NCBI RefSeq assembly: GCF_003260975.1 | Contig: NZ_CP030041.1 | Span: 3,333,001 to 3,397,000, forward strand | Source of the DNA: Echinicola strongylocentroti | Lineage (GTDB): Bacteria > Bacteroidota > Bacteroidia > Cytophagales > Cyclobacteriaceae | Direction: 5' to 3' | Length of the DNA stretch: 64,000 nucleotides | Shown here: positions 18,710 to 28,783 of the stretch, piece after piece | Layout: every line of letters starts with the position of its first letter | How positions within the stretch are numbered: the first letter of the stretch is position 1 | Notes under the pieces: generated by a model | The model's database searches: none | Told to the model about the DNA's origin: nothing | The model's input: the letters and a program-made list of their open reading frames with translations, nothing else | Made by a program: the position numbers and the translations under genes

Positions 18710-19201
18710 ATGATCAAGTACTTGCCCCATCATAGTGAAGTGTTGGTATCCTCGATGACCTGTGAGGATGTCATTGCACGTCTGGAGAGTGTCACCAAGG
18801 ACGTAGACTATCTTTCTGGTACCTTGGTAGGCCAGCAAGAAGAGCAGCTCTTCAATGGAAAAATCAACGAAGACTCCTTTCGCCTATCCAAAGTGGTGAA
18901 AAGAGCGGACAGCTTTTTGCCCTTGATCAAAGGAAAAATAGAGCCTACCCGGGCTGGTTGTATTATTTTTTTGGATTATCAACTTTTTCCTGGAGCCAGC
19001 TTTTTTATGGTCTTTTGGTCAATAGTCACTTTGGTCATGGGAATGTTTTTTTTGTTTGGGCAAGAGGAGCCTATGTTTGCTGCCGTGAGTTTTGCCGTGG
19101 GACTGGGGAATGTGTTTTTTGCTTGGTCACACTTCAAGAGGAAAGTCAAAAAGTCCCAGCAAATCTTCCATAAAATGCTCAGCTTGCAAAAGAATAGGTG
19201 A
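18710..19201 (+). CDS. Uncharacterised membrane protein
   Basis: A 163-residue protein I do not recognise. The ATG at 18710 is preferred over one at 18665, since GGAGG sits at the right distance before it and it avoids overlapping the RidA gene. The first 80 residues are soluble and charged; two hydrophobic helices follow (about 91-112 and 115-135), then a lysine-rich end. Both termini would face the cytoplasm. It lies 23 bp after the RidA gene and is probably co-transcribed with it. Confidence 0.7.
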   Translation: MIKYLPHHSEVLVSSMTCEDVIARLESVTKDVDYLSGTLVGQQEEQLFNGKINEDSFRLSKVVKRADSFLPLIKGKIEPTRAGCIIFLDYQLFPGASFFMVFWSIVTLVMGMFFLFGQEEPMFAAVSFAVGLGNVFFAWSHFKRKVKKSQQIFHKMLSLQKNR

Positions 19202-19505
19202 TATTAGGTGAGTTGGCTAATTATTTAGTAATAAGCGTGCGCTATGGGTCTTCCAAGTTGGTCAATACGCTCTGGTTACCAAAGATAGCAGGCCCAATAT
19301 CAATCAACTTAATAATCGGTTATATCCATGCCTCCAAGGAATGGAGAGCGTTGAAGACCCAAGTTGAGATAAAAATTTATTAAGGCACAAAATCCCCTTA
19401 GGCTCATGGTTTTTACGGCTCAGGTCGTAATTTAGAGGCACTGTTGGCAAGTCCTTTGCCGAAAGTATCAAAAGCCAATTTTTGACTAAAATCAATTATA
19501 AACAG

Positions 19506-20906
19506 ATGAAATATAGAATAGAAAAAGACACCATGGGCCCCGTGGAAGTTCCTGCGGACAAGTACTGGGGAGCGCAGACCCAACGATCCATTAATAACTT
19601 CAAGATCGGTGGAGAACGCAACCGCATGCCACTGGAGATTACCCATGCATTTGCCATTCTCAAAAAGTCAGCTGCATTGACCAATGCTGAGCTTGGGGCA
19701 TTGTCACAAGAAAAAGCCGATACCATTGCAAAGGTGTGTGAGGATATCCTGGAAGGAAAGCTGGATGATCAGTTTCCTTTGGTGATTTGGCAGACCGGCT
19801 CAGGCACCCAGTCCAATATGAACGCCAATGAGGTAATTGCTTATAGAGGCCATGTGCTCGAAGGAGGAAGCTTAGAGGACGAGAAGAAATCCATTCACCC
19901 CAATGATGACGTGAACAAGTCCCAGTCTTCCAATGATACCTTCCCGACGGCCATGCACATAGCCGCATATAAAATGGTGGTGGAGACGACTATTCCTGGC
20001 GTAGAAAAATTGCGTGATACGCTAAAAAGCAAGTCCGATGAGTTTATGGATGTCGTTAAAATCGGCAGGACACACTTTATGGATGCGACACCATTGACGC
20101 TAGGACAGGAGTTTTCGGGCTATGTGGCGCAGCTGAACCATGGGTTGAGGGCCTTGAAAAACACCCTGGAGCATCTCTCAGAGCTAGCCTTGGGAGGTAC
20201 GGCAGTAGGAACTGGACTGAACACGCCAAAAGGCTACGCTGAATTGGTGGCCAAGAAAATCGCTGAATTCTCCGGTCAGCCTTTTGTGACCGCTCCCAAC
20301 AAATTCGAGTCACTGGCGGCCCATGATGCCATCGTAGAGACCCACGGTGCGCTCAAGCAACTGGCAGTAAGCCTGATGAAAATAGCCAATGATATCCGGA
20401 TGCTGTCCTCAGGACCTCGTTCTGGGATTGGTGAAATTCTGATACCTGAAAATGAGCCCGGATCCTCTATCATGCCCGGCAAGGTCAACCCCACTCAAGC
20501 AGAGGCCATGACGATGGTATGTGCCCAGGTAATTGGTAATGATACCGCAGTGTCAGTAGGGGGCTCCAATGGTCATTTTGAGCTGAATGTCTTTAAGCCG
20601 ATGATGATCCATAACCTGCTTACTTCTGCACGGCTTATTGGTGATGCCTGTGTGTCTTTTCATGATAATTGTGTCATTGGTATTGAGCCAAACAGGCCGT
20701 TTATCAAAAAACACCTGGAAAATTCCTTGATGTTAGTGACTGCACTGAATACACATATCGGCTATGAAAATGCCGCTGCTATCGCCAAAAAAGCACATAA
20801 AGAAGGCACTAGCCTACGAGAAGCAGCGATCGATCTGGACTTGCTTACCAGTGAGCAATTTGATGAATGGGTAAAACCTGAAAATATGATCGGCGGGCTA
20901 AAATAG
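19506..20906 (+). CDS. fumC: Fumarate hydratase, class II
   Basis: A 466-residue iron-independent fumarase of the TCA cycle, converting fumarate to malate. The start at ATG 19506 gives [16 protein letters not shown], the usual beginning; a TTG at 19482 is less likely. The active-site signature [16 protein letters not shown] (about 319-334), the [14 protein letters not shown] stretch (about 131-144) and the [16 protein letters not shown] catalytic region (about 186-201) are all present, and the TTPKG-type loop reads NTPKGY. The length is typical. A hairpin terminator follows. Confidence 0.97.
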   Translation: MKYRIEKDTMGPVEVPADKYWGAQTQRSINNFKIGGERNRMPLEITHAFAILKKSAALTNAELGALSQEKADTIAKVCEDILEGKLDDQFPLVIWQTGSGTQSNMNANEVIAYRGHVLEGGSLEDEKKSIHPNDDVNKSQSSNDTFPTAMHIAAYKMVVETTIPGVEKLRDTLKSKSDEFMDVVKIGRTHFMDATPLTLGQEFSGYVAQLNHGLRALKNTLEHLSELALGGTAVGTGLNTPKGYAELVAKKIAEFSGQPFVTAPNKFESLAAHDAIVETHGALKQLAVSLMKIANDIRMLSSGPRSGIGEILIPENEPGSSIMPGKVNPTQAEAMTMVCAQVIGNDTAVSVGGSNGHFELNVFKPMMIHNLLTSARLIGDACVSFHDNCVIGIEPNRPFIKKHLENSLMLVTALNTHIGYENAAAIAKKAHKEGTSLREAAIDLDLLTSEQFDEWVKPENMIGGLK

Positions 20907-20973
20907 GATGGAAATGGAGGGGAAATTTCTCTCTCCAAAGACTATTGTATAAACTTTATTTTATCCAAATTTT

Positions 20974-21024
20974 AAAAGGGGAGTATATTTCGTATTTTAC
21001 ATGAAATATGCTTCCCTTTTTTTT
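20974..21024 (+). terminator. Terminator after fumC
   Basis: The arm at 20974-20991 (AAAAGGGGAGTATATTTC) pairs with 21003-21020 (GAAATATGCTTCCCTTTT) with two mismatches and a short AT loop, followed by more Ts. It lies 67 bp after the fumC stop codon. Confidence 0.7.
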
Positions 21025-21051
21025 ATAACCAAAGAAAATCATTAAAGAATT

Positions 21052-21675
21052 ATGGTTTCGAAGAGCCTTTTGAAATGTGTTACAGTTTTGGTGCTTTTGC
21101 TGAGTATAGCTGTAAGTGCAAATGCCCAGCAGCTATCCAAAGAAAAGAAAAAAGCCCTTAAAAAAGAGCTGAGAAAGATGAGCCCGGAAGAATTATGGCA
21201 GCTAAAAAACGACCAGCAAGAACAAAAGGCAACAATCATCACACTTGAGAAAGAAAATGAGTCCCTTCACGAGCAGCTGGCAGAGCAAGCCCAGGACCTT
21301 GAGATGAAGCAGGGTGAAAATGAACAGCTAGAGAGTGACCATATCAAGGATGATAATGCAGCCACTAGACAACTAGGCACTACCAGCTCAGTTTCCGAAG
21401 AAGGGGAATGGAGTAAGGGTGTGGTTTTCAGAGTGCAAATAGGTGCACTTACAGAGAAGGAATACGAAAAAGAGATTCCTTCTGGATTTAGCTTGGAAGT
21501 GGAGCATAAGGGTGATCTAAAACGAATGGTGGTCGGTTACTACCGCGATTATGAAGAGGCAGACACCTTCAAGAAACTCATGAGAAAATTAGGCATTCGT
21601 ACTGCTTGGATAGTGCCTTACAAGGATGGGCAGCGGGTACCCCTAAAGGATGTCTTGGGCCAAGTGGTCGATTGA
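21052..21675 (+). CDS. Exported coiled-coil protein with SPOR-like C-terminus
   Basis: A 207-residue exported protein. Residues 1-25 form a signal peptide ending SANAQQ. A lysine/glutamate-rich coiled coil spans about 28-105. The C-terminal 80 residues start VVFRVQIGAL and continue with GYYRDYEEADTFKKLMRKLG and end in a predicted strand, the pattern of a SPOR (peptidoglycan-binding) domain, though I would call it SPOR-like only. Related Cytophagales proteins are often mislabelled as ezrin/radixin/moesin family because of the coiled coil. A cell-wall or division role is an inference. Confidence 0.7.
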   Translation: MVSKSLLKCVTVLVLLLSIAVSANAQQLSKEKKKALKKELRKMSPEELWQLKNDQQEQKATIITLEKENESLHEQLAEQAQDLEMKQGENEQLESDHIKDDNAATRQLGTTSSVSEEGEWSKGVVFRVQIGALTEKEYEKEIPSGFSLEVEHKGDLKRMVVGYYRDYEEADTFKKLMRKLGIRTAWIVPYKDGQRVPLKDVLGQVVD

Positions 21676-21689
21676 TTTCTATTGTTCCC

Positions 21690-21960
21690 ACTAGATTCCT
21701 AAGTGGTTTTTACTCCTTTACCCTTGTTATTTTTTTGCTATAGGTAAAAACAGTAACCCAAACCTGTCCGCCTGTGACGGAAACCCCGTCGCTGTGCATC
21801 TATTGCACTTATCCCGCTATCGGGATAAGCCCCCGCTCCTGCACCCCACCAAGATGACCAACTTTCCCCGGCAAAAAGTCAAACTAAAAAAGGACTCTTT
21901 GCGCATAAATAGGAGAAGATTCTTAACTAAACGGCATTGATTTCGGCTTTAATACCATCT
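21690..21960. repeat. Dispersed intergenic repeat, related to 28.31-28.66 kb
   Basis: In the 434 bp gap before recJ, the stretch starting near 21691 matches 28310 onward: a 'ttcc aag tggttttta ctcctttacc' line, a shared GCTGTGCATCTATTG (about 21791-21805 and 28392-28406), and an identical 22-mer TCTTAACTAAACGGCATTGATT at 21921 and 28631. A GGGATAAG palindrome lies near 21820. No coding content is evident. Confidence 0.65.
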
Positions 21961-22109
21961 ATAACCCACTCGTTATGAAGTGATCTTTTGATGGTGGGTA
22001 GTTGGATGCCCTTATGCAGCAGGGACTTAACCAAGGTGTGGTGAAAGCAGCGGAAATAATTGCCAATTTTTTTAATAAAGAAGCACTTTAGTTTAGTAAT
22101 TTAGGAGGT

Positions 22110-23879
22110 ATGGAGTTTAGGTGGGAAATAAAAAGCAAGGCAGATCAATCAATCGTACAATCGCTCAGTAGTGAAATAAATGTAAACCCGACGTTGGCCA
22201 ATTTATTGGCCAATAGGGGGGTGGGCAATTTTCAGGAGGCGAAGGACTTCTTCCGGCCTGACCTGGATAAGATCCATTCACCCTTCTTGATGAAGGACAT
22301 GGACAAGGCTGTAGGACGATTGGTGGAAGCGATAGAGCAAGAGGAGAAGATCCTTGTGTATGGAGACTATGATGTGGACGGTACCACTTCGGTGGCCTTG
22401 TTCTATGGGTTTCTGAAGGCCATTTATCCTCAGGTGGATTTTTATATTCCCGATCGTTACCAAGAAGGCTATGGGGTTTCGGAAAGAGGGGTTCGATTTG
22501 CTGCAGAGAATGATTTTAAGTTGATCGTTTCTCTGGATTGTGGCATAAAGGCGATAGAAAAAGTGGCGTTGGCCAATAGTCTTGGGGTAGATTTTATTGT
22601 CTGTGATCACCATACTCCGGGACAGGAGCTACCGAATGCCCTTGCGGTGCTCGATCCCAAACGCCAAGATTGTGATTATCCGTACAAGGAACTGAGTGGT
22701 TGTGGGGTAGGTTTTAAACTTATTCAGGCATTTACCGAGCGGACAGGTAAAAATGCGAGTCATCTTTTTGGTCTTTTGGACCTAGTAGCGGTGAGCATAG
22801 CAGCGGATATCGTACCGATTACGGGAGAGAATAGGATTTTGGCACATTATGGACTAGCGCGACTGAACAGCAACCCAAGGCCAGGTTTAATGGCGCTGAT
22901 ATTGGCAGGAAAAGGGCAGCGGAGTTTGAAGGAGCTGCAGGAAAACCGTCAGCTGCTCCAGCGGGAGATGCTACAACTAAAATCCGACAAGGATATTGAA
23001 ATCTCCGATATTGTATTCCGTATCGGCCCACGGATCAATGCCTCCGGAAGACTGGAGCACGCCAAAGCCTCTGTGGAGCTATTGATATCTTCAGATATCC
23101 ATGATGCCCTTCGCCGTGCAGAGGTGGTAGAAGATGTCAATTCCGCCCGAAAGAACTTTGATGAAAATATTACCAAGGAGGCGATACAGATGATCGAAGA
23201 CCGTGAGCAGACCAAGCCGCTTAAGAGCACTGTCCTGTACAAGGAAGATTGGCACAAGGGAGTGATCGGAATAGTCGCTTCACGGTGTATCGAGCAGTTT
23301 TACCGGCCCACGATCATATTGACCGAGTCCAATAACAAGGCAACAGGAAGCGCCCGTTCTGTTTATGATTTTGATATTTATGAGGCCATTAGTGAGTGCA
23401 GTGATTTGTTGGAACAATTTGGAGGCCATAAATATGCTGCTGGACTGACCATGGAGCTGGACAATGTCCCTGCTTTTCAAGAGCGTTTTGAGGAGGTGGT
23501 AAGCCGCCGTATTGCCGATATTCATACCAAGCCAGTGCTGGAAGTGGACGATGGCCTGGAGCTGGACCAGATCAATTACAAATTTTATAATATATTGCAG
23601 CAGATGGCACCTTTTGGGCCTGGAAATACAGAGCCGATATTCTGTGCCAATCAGGTATATGCACAAAATATCAAAGTGCTGAAGGATAAACACCTGAAGT
23701 TTGAGATTGTGCAAGATGGCCAGGTGACCAGACCCGTTTGTATTGCTTTTGGATTTGCGACATATTATGAAATGTTGCGCAGCAAAATGCGTTTTAATAT
23801 CGCCTTTGAAGTAAGGGAAAATACCTTCAGAAATACCAGCAGTTTACAGTTGTATGTAAAAGATATCAAATTTGATTGA
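22110..23879 (+). CDS. recJ: Single-stranded-DNA-specific exonuclease RecJ
   Basis: A 589-residue 5'-3' single-strand exonuclease used in recombination and mismatch repair. The DHH-family metal motifs are intact: [11 protein letters not shown] (about 84-94), SLDCGI (about 143-148) and DHHTPG (about 167-172), with the DHHA1 glycine motif [14 protein letters not shown] and [10 protein letters not shown] further on (about 411-424 and 439-448), then an OB-fold end. The length is normal. Its stop codon lies 2 bp before the lptB ATG, so the two are in one operon. Confidence 0.96.
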   Translation: MEFRWEIKSKADQSIVQSLSSEINVNPTLANLLANRGVGNFQEAKDFFRPDLDKIHSPFLMKDMDKAVGRLVEAIEQEEKILVYGDYDVDGTTSVALFYGFLKAIYPQVDFYIPDRYQEGYGVSERGVRFAAENDFKLIVSLDCGIKAIEKVALANSLGVDFIVCDHHTPGQELPNALAVLDPKRQDCDYPYKELSGCGVGFKLIQAFTERTGKNASHLFGLLDLVAVSIAADIVPITGENRILAHYGLARLNSNPRPGLMALILAGKGQRSLKELQENRQLLQREMLQLKSDKDIEISDIVFRIGPRINASGRLEHAKASVELLISSDIHDALRRAEVVEDVNSARKNFDENITKEAIQMIEDREQTKPLKSTVLYKEDWHKGVIGIVASRCIEQFYRPTIILTESNNKATGSARSVYDFDIYEAISECSDLLEQFGGHKYAAGLTMELDNVPAFQERFEEVVSRRIADIHTKPVLEVDDGLELDQINYKFYNILQQMAPFGPGNTEPIFCANQVYAQNIKVLKDKHLKFEIVQDGQVTRPVCIAFGFATYYEMLRSKMRFNIAFEVRENTFRNTSSLQLYVKDIKFD

Positions 23880-23881
23880 CC

Positions 23882-24613
23882 ATGATACTAAGAGGAGAGA
23901 ACCTGATCAAGATATACAAGGGTCGAAAAGTGGTGAACAACATTTCTGTAGAGGTGGAGCAGGGGGAAATTGTAGGCCTTCTTGGGCCTAACGGAGCGGG
24001 GAAAACCACCTCTTTTTATATGATAGTGGGACTTATCAAGCCCAACAGTGGCAAGGTCTTCTTGGATAAGGAAGAGATCACTCCACTTCCCATGTACCGC
24101 AGGGCCAAGCGCGGAATTGGCTACTTGGCGCAGGAGGCTTCTGTGTTCAGAAAGCTCTCTGTGGAAGAAAATATCATGGCAGTATTGGAGATGACTGATC
24201 TTCCCAAAGACGCCCAAAAAGAAAAAATGGAGGAGCTTTTGGAGGAGTTTAGTCTGACACATGTCCGTAAGAACTTGGGCATGGTGCTTTCAGGTGGTGA
24301 AAGGCGGAGGACCGAAATAGCCCGTGCGTTGGCCGTGGATCCTAAGTTCGTCTTACTGGATGAGCCTTTTGCAGGTGTGGATCCCATTGCCGTGGAAGAG
24401 ATCCAGACAATTGTTGCTAAACTAAAGAATAAAAATATTGGCATTTTGATTACAGATCACAATGTCAACGAAACCCTTTCGATTACCGATCGTGCATACT
24501 TGATGTTTGAGGGGAAATTGCTCAAGGCAGGTACGGCAGAAGAGCTCGCCGCAGATGAGCAGGTCCGGAAAGTGTACCTCGGCAAGCACTTTGAGTTGAA
24601 ACGTAAGATTTAA
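23882..24613 (+). CDS. lptB: Lipopolysaccharide export ABC transporter, ATPase subunit
   Basis: A 243-residue ABC ATPase that powers transfer of lipopolysaccharide from the inner membrane to the Lpt bridge. Walker [10 protein letters not shown] (about 35-43), the Q-loop LAQEAS (about 82-87), the signature LSGGERRR (about 136-143) and Walker [14 protein letters not shown] (about 156-168) are present, and the [16 protein letters not shown] stretch is specific to LptB. The ATG at 23882 is preferred over TTG two codons earlier. LptF/G and LptC genes are not nearby. It lies between recJ and a GH3-family gene, 4 bp before the latter. Confidence 0.95.
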   Translation: MILRGENLIKIYKGRKVVNNISVEVEQGEIVGLLGPNGAGKTTSFYMIVGLIKPNSGKVFLDKEEITPLPMYRRAKRGIGYLAQEASVFRKLSVEENIMAVLEMTDLPKDAQKEKMEELLEEFSLTHVRKNLGMVLSGGERRRTEIARALAVDPKFVLLDEPFAGVDPIAVEEIQTIVAKLKNKNIGILITDHNVNETLSITDRAYLMFEGKLLKAGTAEELAADEQVRKVYLGKHFELKRKI

Positions 24614-24617
24614 TTTT

Positions 24618-26141
24618 ATGGACGTACTAAATACTTTTATGACTTGGATCTTTAAGATCCGCATAGGCCAGATAGATAACTTTAAGAAGAATCCAATAGA
24701 AGTACAGCAGGGCATTTTTTTTGACTTGATCAAATCGGCCAAGAGTACCCAATTTGGAAAAAAGTATGGCTTTTCGGATATCCGATCACCTAAGGATTTT
24801 GATCGTAACGTGCCCATCCATAATTATGAGGAGATGCAGCCTTATATCGAACAGACGATGAAGGGAGAGCAAAACGTCATATGGCCATCAGAGATCAGCT
24901 GGTTTTCAAAATCCTCCGGAACCACTGGTAGCCGGAGCAAATTTATCCCTGTTTCCCAAGAATCATTGGAAGATTGTCATTTTAAGGGCGGCAAAGATAT
25001 GCTTTCCCTCTATGTCAATAATTATCCTGACAGCAAGCTCTTTACAGGTAAAAGTTTGGCGATCGGCGGTAGCAGTGAAGTCAATGCGCTCGACATCAAT
25101 AAAAACAGCCAATACGGGGATATTTCTGCCGTGATCATGCGCAATTTGCCCGTGTGGGCACAGCTGGCCAGGACCCCGAGTCTGGAGACGGCACTGATGA
25201 GCGAGTGGGAGGAAAAGATAGAGAAGATGGCCAAGGAGACCATGGAGGAAAACGTACTCAGTATTTCGGGAGTCCCCACGTGGACCATTGTGCTTTTGCA
25301 ACGGATTATGGAATTGACCAATTCGAGCAATATCCTGGAGGTGTGGCCAAACTTAGAAGTGTTTTTTCACGGAGCGGTAGCTTTTGGCCCTTATCGAAAG
25401 CTCTTCAGTGAATTGATTCCTTCTGAGTCCATGCGCTATATGGAAACATACAATGCTTCTGAAGGTTTTTTTGGTATTCAGGACCAGAAGAATTCAGACG
25501 AACTGTTACTGATGCTTGATTATGGGATTTACTATGAATTTATCCCAATGGATGAGTGGGACCGCGACGATCCTAAAGTACTTCCGCTAGAGGAGGTGGA
25601 AATAGGTAAAAACTATGCACTTATCATAAGCACAAATGGAGGGCTGTGGCGCTACAAGATCGGCGATACGGTGAAGTTTACTTCCATACGGCCCTACCGT
25701 ATCCGTATATCTGGACGAACGAAACACTTTATCAATGCTTTTGGCGAGGAGGTGATCGTGGAAAATGCAGAGAAAGCCATAGAAATAGCTGCTGACGCTA
25801 CTGGGGCGATAGTGGTGAATTTTACTGCAGCACCAATTTATTTTGAAGGATCGGACGGTAAGGGGGCGCATGAATGGATCATAGAATTCAGCAAAGCTCC
25901 AAATGACGAGGCCGTATTCAGTGAAAAACTGGATGCGGCGCTTCGTGAGATCAATTCTGATTATGACGCCAAAAGGTACAAGGACATGGCACTGGATAGG
26001 CCGAAAATTCATTTTGTCACGGAAGAGGGGATATTCGAAAAGTGGATGAAATCCAGAGGTAAATTGGGAGGACAAAACAAAGTGCCCCGATTGGCCAATA
26101 ATCGGGAATATATTGATACTATTTTGGAGTTGATGAAATAG
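24618..26141 (+). CDS. GH3-family acyl-adenylate/amido-synthetase-like protein
   Basis: A 507-residue member of the GH3 family, best known from plants where it conjugates amino acids to auxin and jasmonate after acyl-adenylation. The ATP-binding motifs SSGTTGSRSKFIP (about 97-109), YNASEGFFGIQD (about 277-288) and the linker YRIRISGRTKHFINAFGEE (about 363-381) match the family. Bacterial GH3 proteins are common in Bacteroidota, often beside lptB as here, but I know of no established substrate. The start follows the lptB stop by 4 bp, indicating an operon recJ-lptB-GH3. Confidence 0.9.
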   Translation: MDVLNTFMTWIFKIRIGQIDNFKKNPIEVQQGIFFDLIKSAKSTQFGKKYGFSDIRSPKDFDRNVPIHNYEEMQPYIEQTMKGEQNVIWPSEISWFSKSSGTTGSRSKFIPVSQESLEDCHFKGGKDMLSLYVNNYPDSKLFTGKSLAIGGSSEVNALDINKNSQYGDISAVIMRNLPVWAQLARTPSLETALMSEWEEKIEKMAKETMEENVLSISGVPTWTIVLLQRIMELTNSSNILEVWPNLEVFFHGAVAFGPYRKLFSELIPSESMRYMETYNASEGFFGIQDQKNSDELLLMLDYGIYYEFIPMDEWDRDDPKVLPLEEVEIGKNYALIISTNGGLWRYKIGDTVKFTSIRPYRIRISGRTKHFINAFGEEVIVENAEKAIEIAADATGAIVVNFTAAPIYFEGSDGKGAHEWIIEFSKAPNDEAVFSEKLDAALREINSDYDAKRYKDMALDRPKIHFVTEEGIFEKWMKSRGKLGGQNKVPRLANNREYIDTILELMK

Positions 26142-26154
26142 TTTTGTCCTGATA

Positions 26155-26189
26155 CATTCATGCCATGGTTTTGGGCCATGGCATGAATG
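26155..26189. terminator. Perfect 14-bp hairpin between convergent genes
   Basis: CATTCATGCCATGG (26155-26168) and CCATGGCATGAATG (26176-26189) pair perfectly around a 7-nt loop, midway between the ends of the GH3 and universal-stress genes. There is no strong T run on either side, so it may be a bidirectional terminator or an mRNA-end stabiliser. Confidence 0.5.
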
Positions 26190-26217
26190 GTGATGTGTAA
26201 ATGTACAGGCTAGCAGA

Positions 26218-27132
26218 TCAGATGTTCAGCAAAGCTTGTAGAAAGCTCATGTTTTCGCCTTTCCGTTTGATCACCAGCATGGGGACTTTGTAGTTGATTT
26301 CTACGAGTCTTTCTGCGACACTGCCCAATAGAAGGGCTGCCGAGCTGCTTCTTCCCCGACTCCCGATCACCACGAGGTCAATATTTTTATCAATGGCATC
26401 TTTGAGAATGTCATCCGCTTTGATGGAGTCTTTGTTGAGTACAAAATCACACGGGTGCTCTTCGATTTTGTGCTTTTGGACCATGTTGTTAAATTCCTTG
26501 ACGGCGTTATCCTTCATGATCTTTGCAAAATCCTCGTAGGATTTGCCTGTTTTATGATAGCCAATAGGGACATCATACAGGTGGATGTACCTGATTTCAG
26601 CATCTTTTTTCTCTTTGATGAACTCTTCCACTTTATCCAATACCACTTCGGTATGTTCAGAAAAATCAATAGGCACCAAGAGTTTCTTAAGAGGCTTGGT
26701 TACCATGTCTTCGGTGACGAAGAATACCGATGCGGGAGCTTTTTGGGCAATACGCTTGGGCAGCCTGCCACTGCCTTGGAGCTCTGTCTTTCTGCCCATG
26801 ATGATAAAATCCACATGCTTGATCTTAGACCACCTCAGGAGACTGTCCATAGGGTCACCTTCTTCGGCATTGACTTCTATTTCGATCCCGGAGGGTAGTC
26901 CAAGGGAGGCTATTTTCTTTTCAATCTCCTTTTCGATACTTTCATCTACTGGCGCCATCAAATTGGGGTAAGTGCTGGCTATATCGTCCGGTAGGGCAAG
27001 GTTAGCTGCCACATGGATGAAATAGAGTTTGTTGAGATTTAAAAGTTCGACGACCTTTTTCATATTGTCCAAGATCACTTGGTCCATTTTGGTAAGGTCT
27101 AGTCCGACTAATGCTGTATTGTTCTGTGCCAT
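26218..27132 (-). CDS. Tandem universal stress protein (UspA family)
   Basis: A 304-residue protein with two Usp folds (about 1-145 and 150-290). Each ends in the nucleotide-binding loop: IMGRKTELQGSGRLPKRIA in the first (with only part of the motif) and VIGSRGRSSSAALLLGSVAE in the second, which is the full G-2x-G-9x-G(S) pattern and so probably binds ATP. The protein is cytoplasmic. Tandem Usp proteins of this length are common in Bacteroidota. The gene stands alone and converges on the GH3 gene. Confidence 0.92.
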   Translation of the reverse strand: MAQNNTALVGLDLTKMDQVILDNMKKVVELLNLNKLYFIHVAANLALPDDIASTYPNLMAPVDESIEKEIEKKIASLGLPSGIEIEVNAEEGDPMDSLLRWSKIKHVDFIIMGRKTELQGSGRLPKRIAQKAPASVFFVTEDMVTKPLKKLLVPIDFSEHTEVVLDKVEEFIKEKKDAEIRYIHLYDVPIGYHKTGKSYEDFAKIMKDNAVKEFNNMVQKHKIEEHPCDFVLNKDSIKADDILKDAIDKNIDLVVIGSRGRSSSAALLLGSVAERLVEINYKVPMLVIKRKGENMSFLQALLNI

Positions 27133-27337
27133 AGCTTGGTTAAAGAATTTGTAACAATTTAATAGATACGGAGGAGCTAAGAAAGAGAAAGCAGGAGAAT
27201 TGTGTCCGATGAGAGCTGAATTGATGAAGGTGGCCAGTACTGTTCATCCTCTGTTGATTGGAACTAGGACTTGACTTTTAGATTAGAGCTTGTTTTTTCC
27301 CGGGGAATTTACTCATCTTTGGGGCATGCCAAGGTCA

Positions 27338-27892
27338 ATGCAGAAATATTTTGTGGCGATAGTTCCACCAGAGGAAGTTCAAGCACAGGCGCAGGAAATA
27401 AAGGAAGGTGTGCGGGATAAGTATAATGCCAAGCATGCGCTTAAGTCCCCGGCCCATGTGACGCTAAAGATGCCATTTGTGTGGAATGAGCATAAGGAAG
27501 GTAAGCTTGTTGGGCTGTTGGAAGATTTTTTTAAAGAAAGATCTCCTTTTCCTGTTGAGTTCAAGGGGATTGGGCGATTTGGAAGGCGCATCATGTATGC
27601 CCGTGTCCATGGTGGGAATGAACTGATAGAGACCCAAGAGGCATTTCGTCACTATTGTAGAAGGGAGTTAAAGCTGAACGAAGAACTAAGTGACAAAGCC
27701 TTTACTCCTCATGTTACGTTAGTATACAGTGACCTGAAAAAGCATTTCTTTGACGAGTGTTGGGCGATGTTAAAGGAAAGGGGTTTTTACGGAAAGATGG
27801 AGGTACGGCAAGTGGCCTTGCTCAAGAAAGTGAACTATCGATGGCAAGTACTGGAGATGATTGATTTGGATGAGAAGATAGACCTTGGATAA
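27338..27892 (+). CDS. 2H-phosphoesterase (2'-5' RNA ligase/CPDase-like)
   Basis: A protein of about 184 residues with both catalytic histidine motifs of the 2H phosphoesterase superfamily: HVTLKMPF (about 40-47) and HVTLVYSD (about 124-131). The start is set at MQKYFVAIVPP, the usual beginning of this family; an ATG at 27326 and a TTG at 27290 are possible longer starts. Relatives hydrolyse or form 2'-5' or cyclic phosphodiester bonds in RNA; the biological substrate is unknown. It stands alone at the edge of a repeat-rich gap. Confidence 0.85.
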   Translation: MQKYFVAIVPPEEVQAQAQEIKEGVRDKYNAKHALKSPAHVTLKMPFVWNEHKEGKLVGLLEDFFKERSPFPVEFKGIGRFGRRIMYARVHGGNELIETQEAFRHYCRRELKLNEELSDKAFTPHVTLVYSDLKKHFFDECWAMLKERGFYGKMEVRQVALLKKVNYRWQVLEMIDLDEKIDLG

Positions 27893-28259
27893 AAGGCAAA
27901 AGGGGCTGGAGGGCCTATTCCTAGTAGGGACAAATGGGAAAATTGGGGTTGTTCGGATAGTACGCTGATTTACCTCGGCGAGATAGGTGGCGCAGATGAT
28001 TATGATTTGCGCTGGCCTTTTCCTTAAATTGGAATAGCCAAATAATATAAAAGCCCTGAAAGGGCGTAACATCCTTTGCCAAGGGCGACGGCCATGGTCT
28101 ACATCAAAAATGATTTCATTGATTTAGCAGCAGTCACCTTCCTAGCGCTTATAGGTTCACGCTAATACCCAATACACACCAATAGCGTTTTATTCCAATA
28201 ATCAATAGGGAAAAGCAATTTCAGGTCGCAATAGATAGACTAATGGCTATTCCGGGTTT

Positions 28260-28648
28260 AATGCCGTTTAGTTAGTATGTACCTGGAAATATTGGTTCTA
28301 TTGTTTTTCTGCTAAATTCCAAGATGGTTTTCATCTCTTTACCTTTGTCACTTTTTTGCTTCAGGTCAAAAAAGTAACCAAAAAACCCCGCCGCTGTGCA
28401 TCTATTGGCCTAAAATTAAAACCTTCCCTCATGCAGGCAAACTCCTCCTTTTCTAGCAGCCAACATTCTTTTTGGCTAGTATTTCGTCAAACAAGCCTGC
28501 CTTCTTGCCCACCCGCTTTTTAATTTCTTAACGCCCAATACCTGCAAGGCGGATCCATTTTGTACGTATTTTAAAAGGCCATGGATTAAAATCATAACTC
28601 TCTCAATGGACGATCCGTATTGGAAAATCTTCTTAACTAAACGGCATT
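28260..28648. mobile_element. MITE-like block with 15-bp terminal inverted repeats
   Basis: AATGCCGTTTAGTTA (28260-28274) and TAACTAAACGGCATT (28634-28648) are exact reverse complements, bounding 389 bp with no coding capacity. The inside (28310-28410) and the right end also occur at 21690-21945. The family therefore has at least two copies here, the second lacking its left inverted repeat. No transposase is seen, and no target-site duplication was identified. Confidence 0.45.
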
Positions 28649-28707
28649 GATTCTGGGTTTAACCCGGATTATGCGTTGGGAATCGTAGTGAGAGCTGAAA
28701 GTGCAAG

Positions 28708-28783
28708 AAAATCAGTTAGTTTGGAGGCATTAGCGTAGCACCGCTACGGTTATGCCGAAAACTAAAGTGAAACGACTGATTTT
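28708..28783. repeat. Long imperfect hairpin
   Basis: AAAATCAGT (28708-28716) pairs with ACTGATTTT (28775-28783), and within it GGCATTAGCGTAGC faces GCTACGGTTATGCC around a three-base loop. The roughly 76-nt palindrome resembles a REP/BIME unit. It has no coding capacity. Confidence 0.5.

Noticed and set aside
27770..28072. A 100-codon frame on the - strand starting MLRPFRAF
   Set aside because: It begins inside the dispersed repeat GCCCTGAAAGGGCG and overlaps the 2H-phosphoesterase gene; it is a by-product of the repeat.
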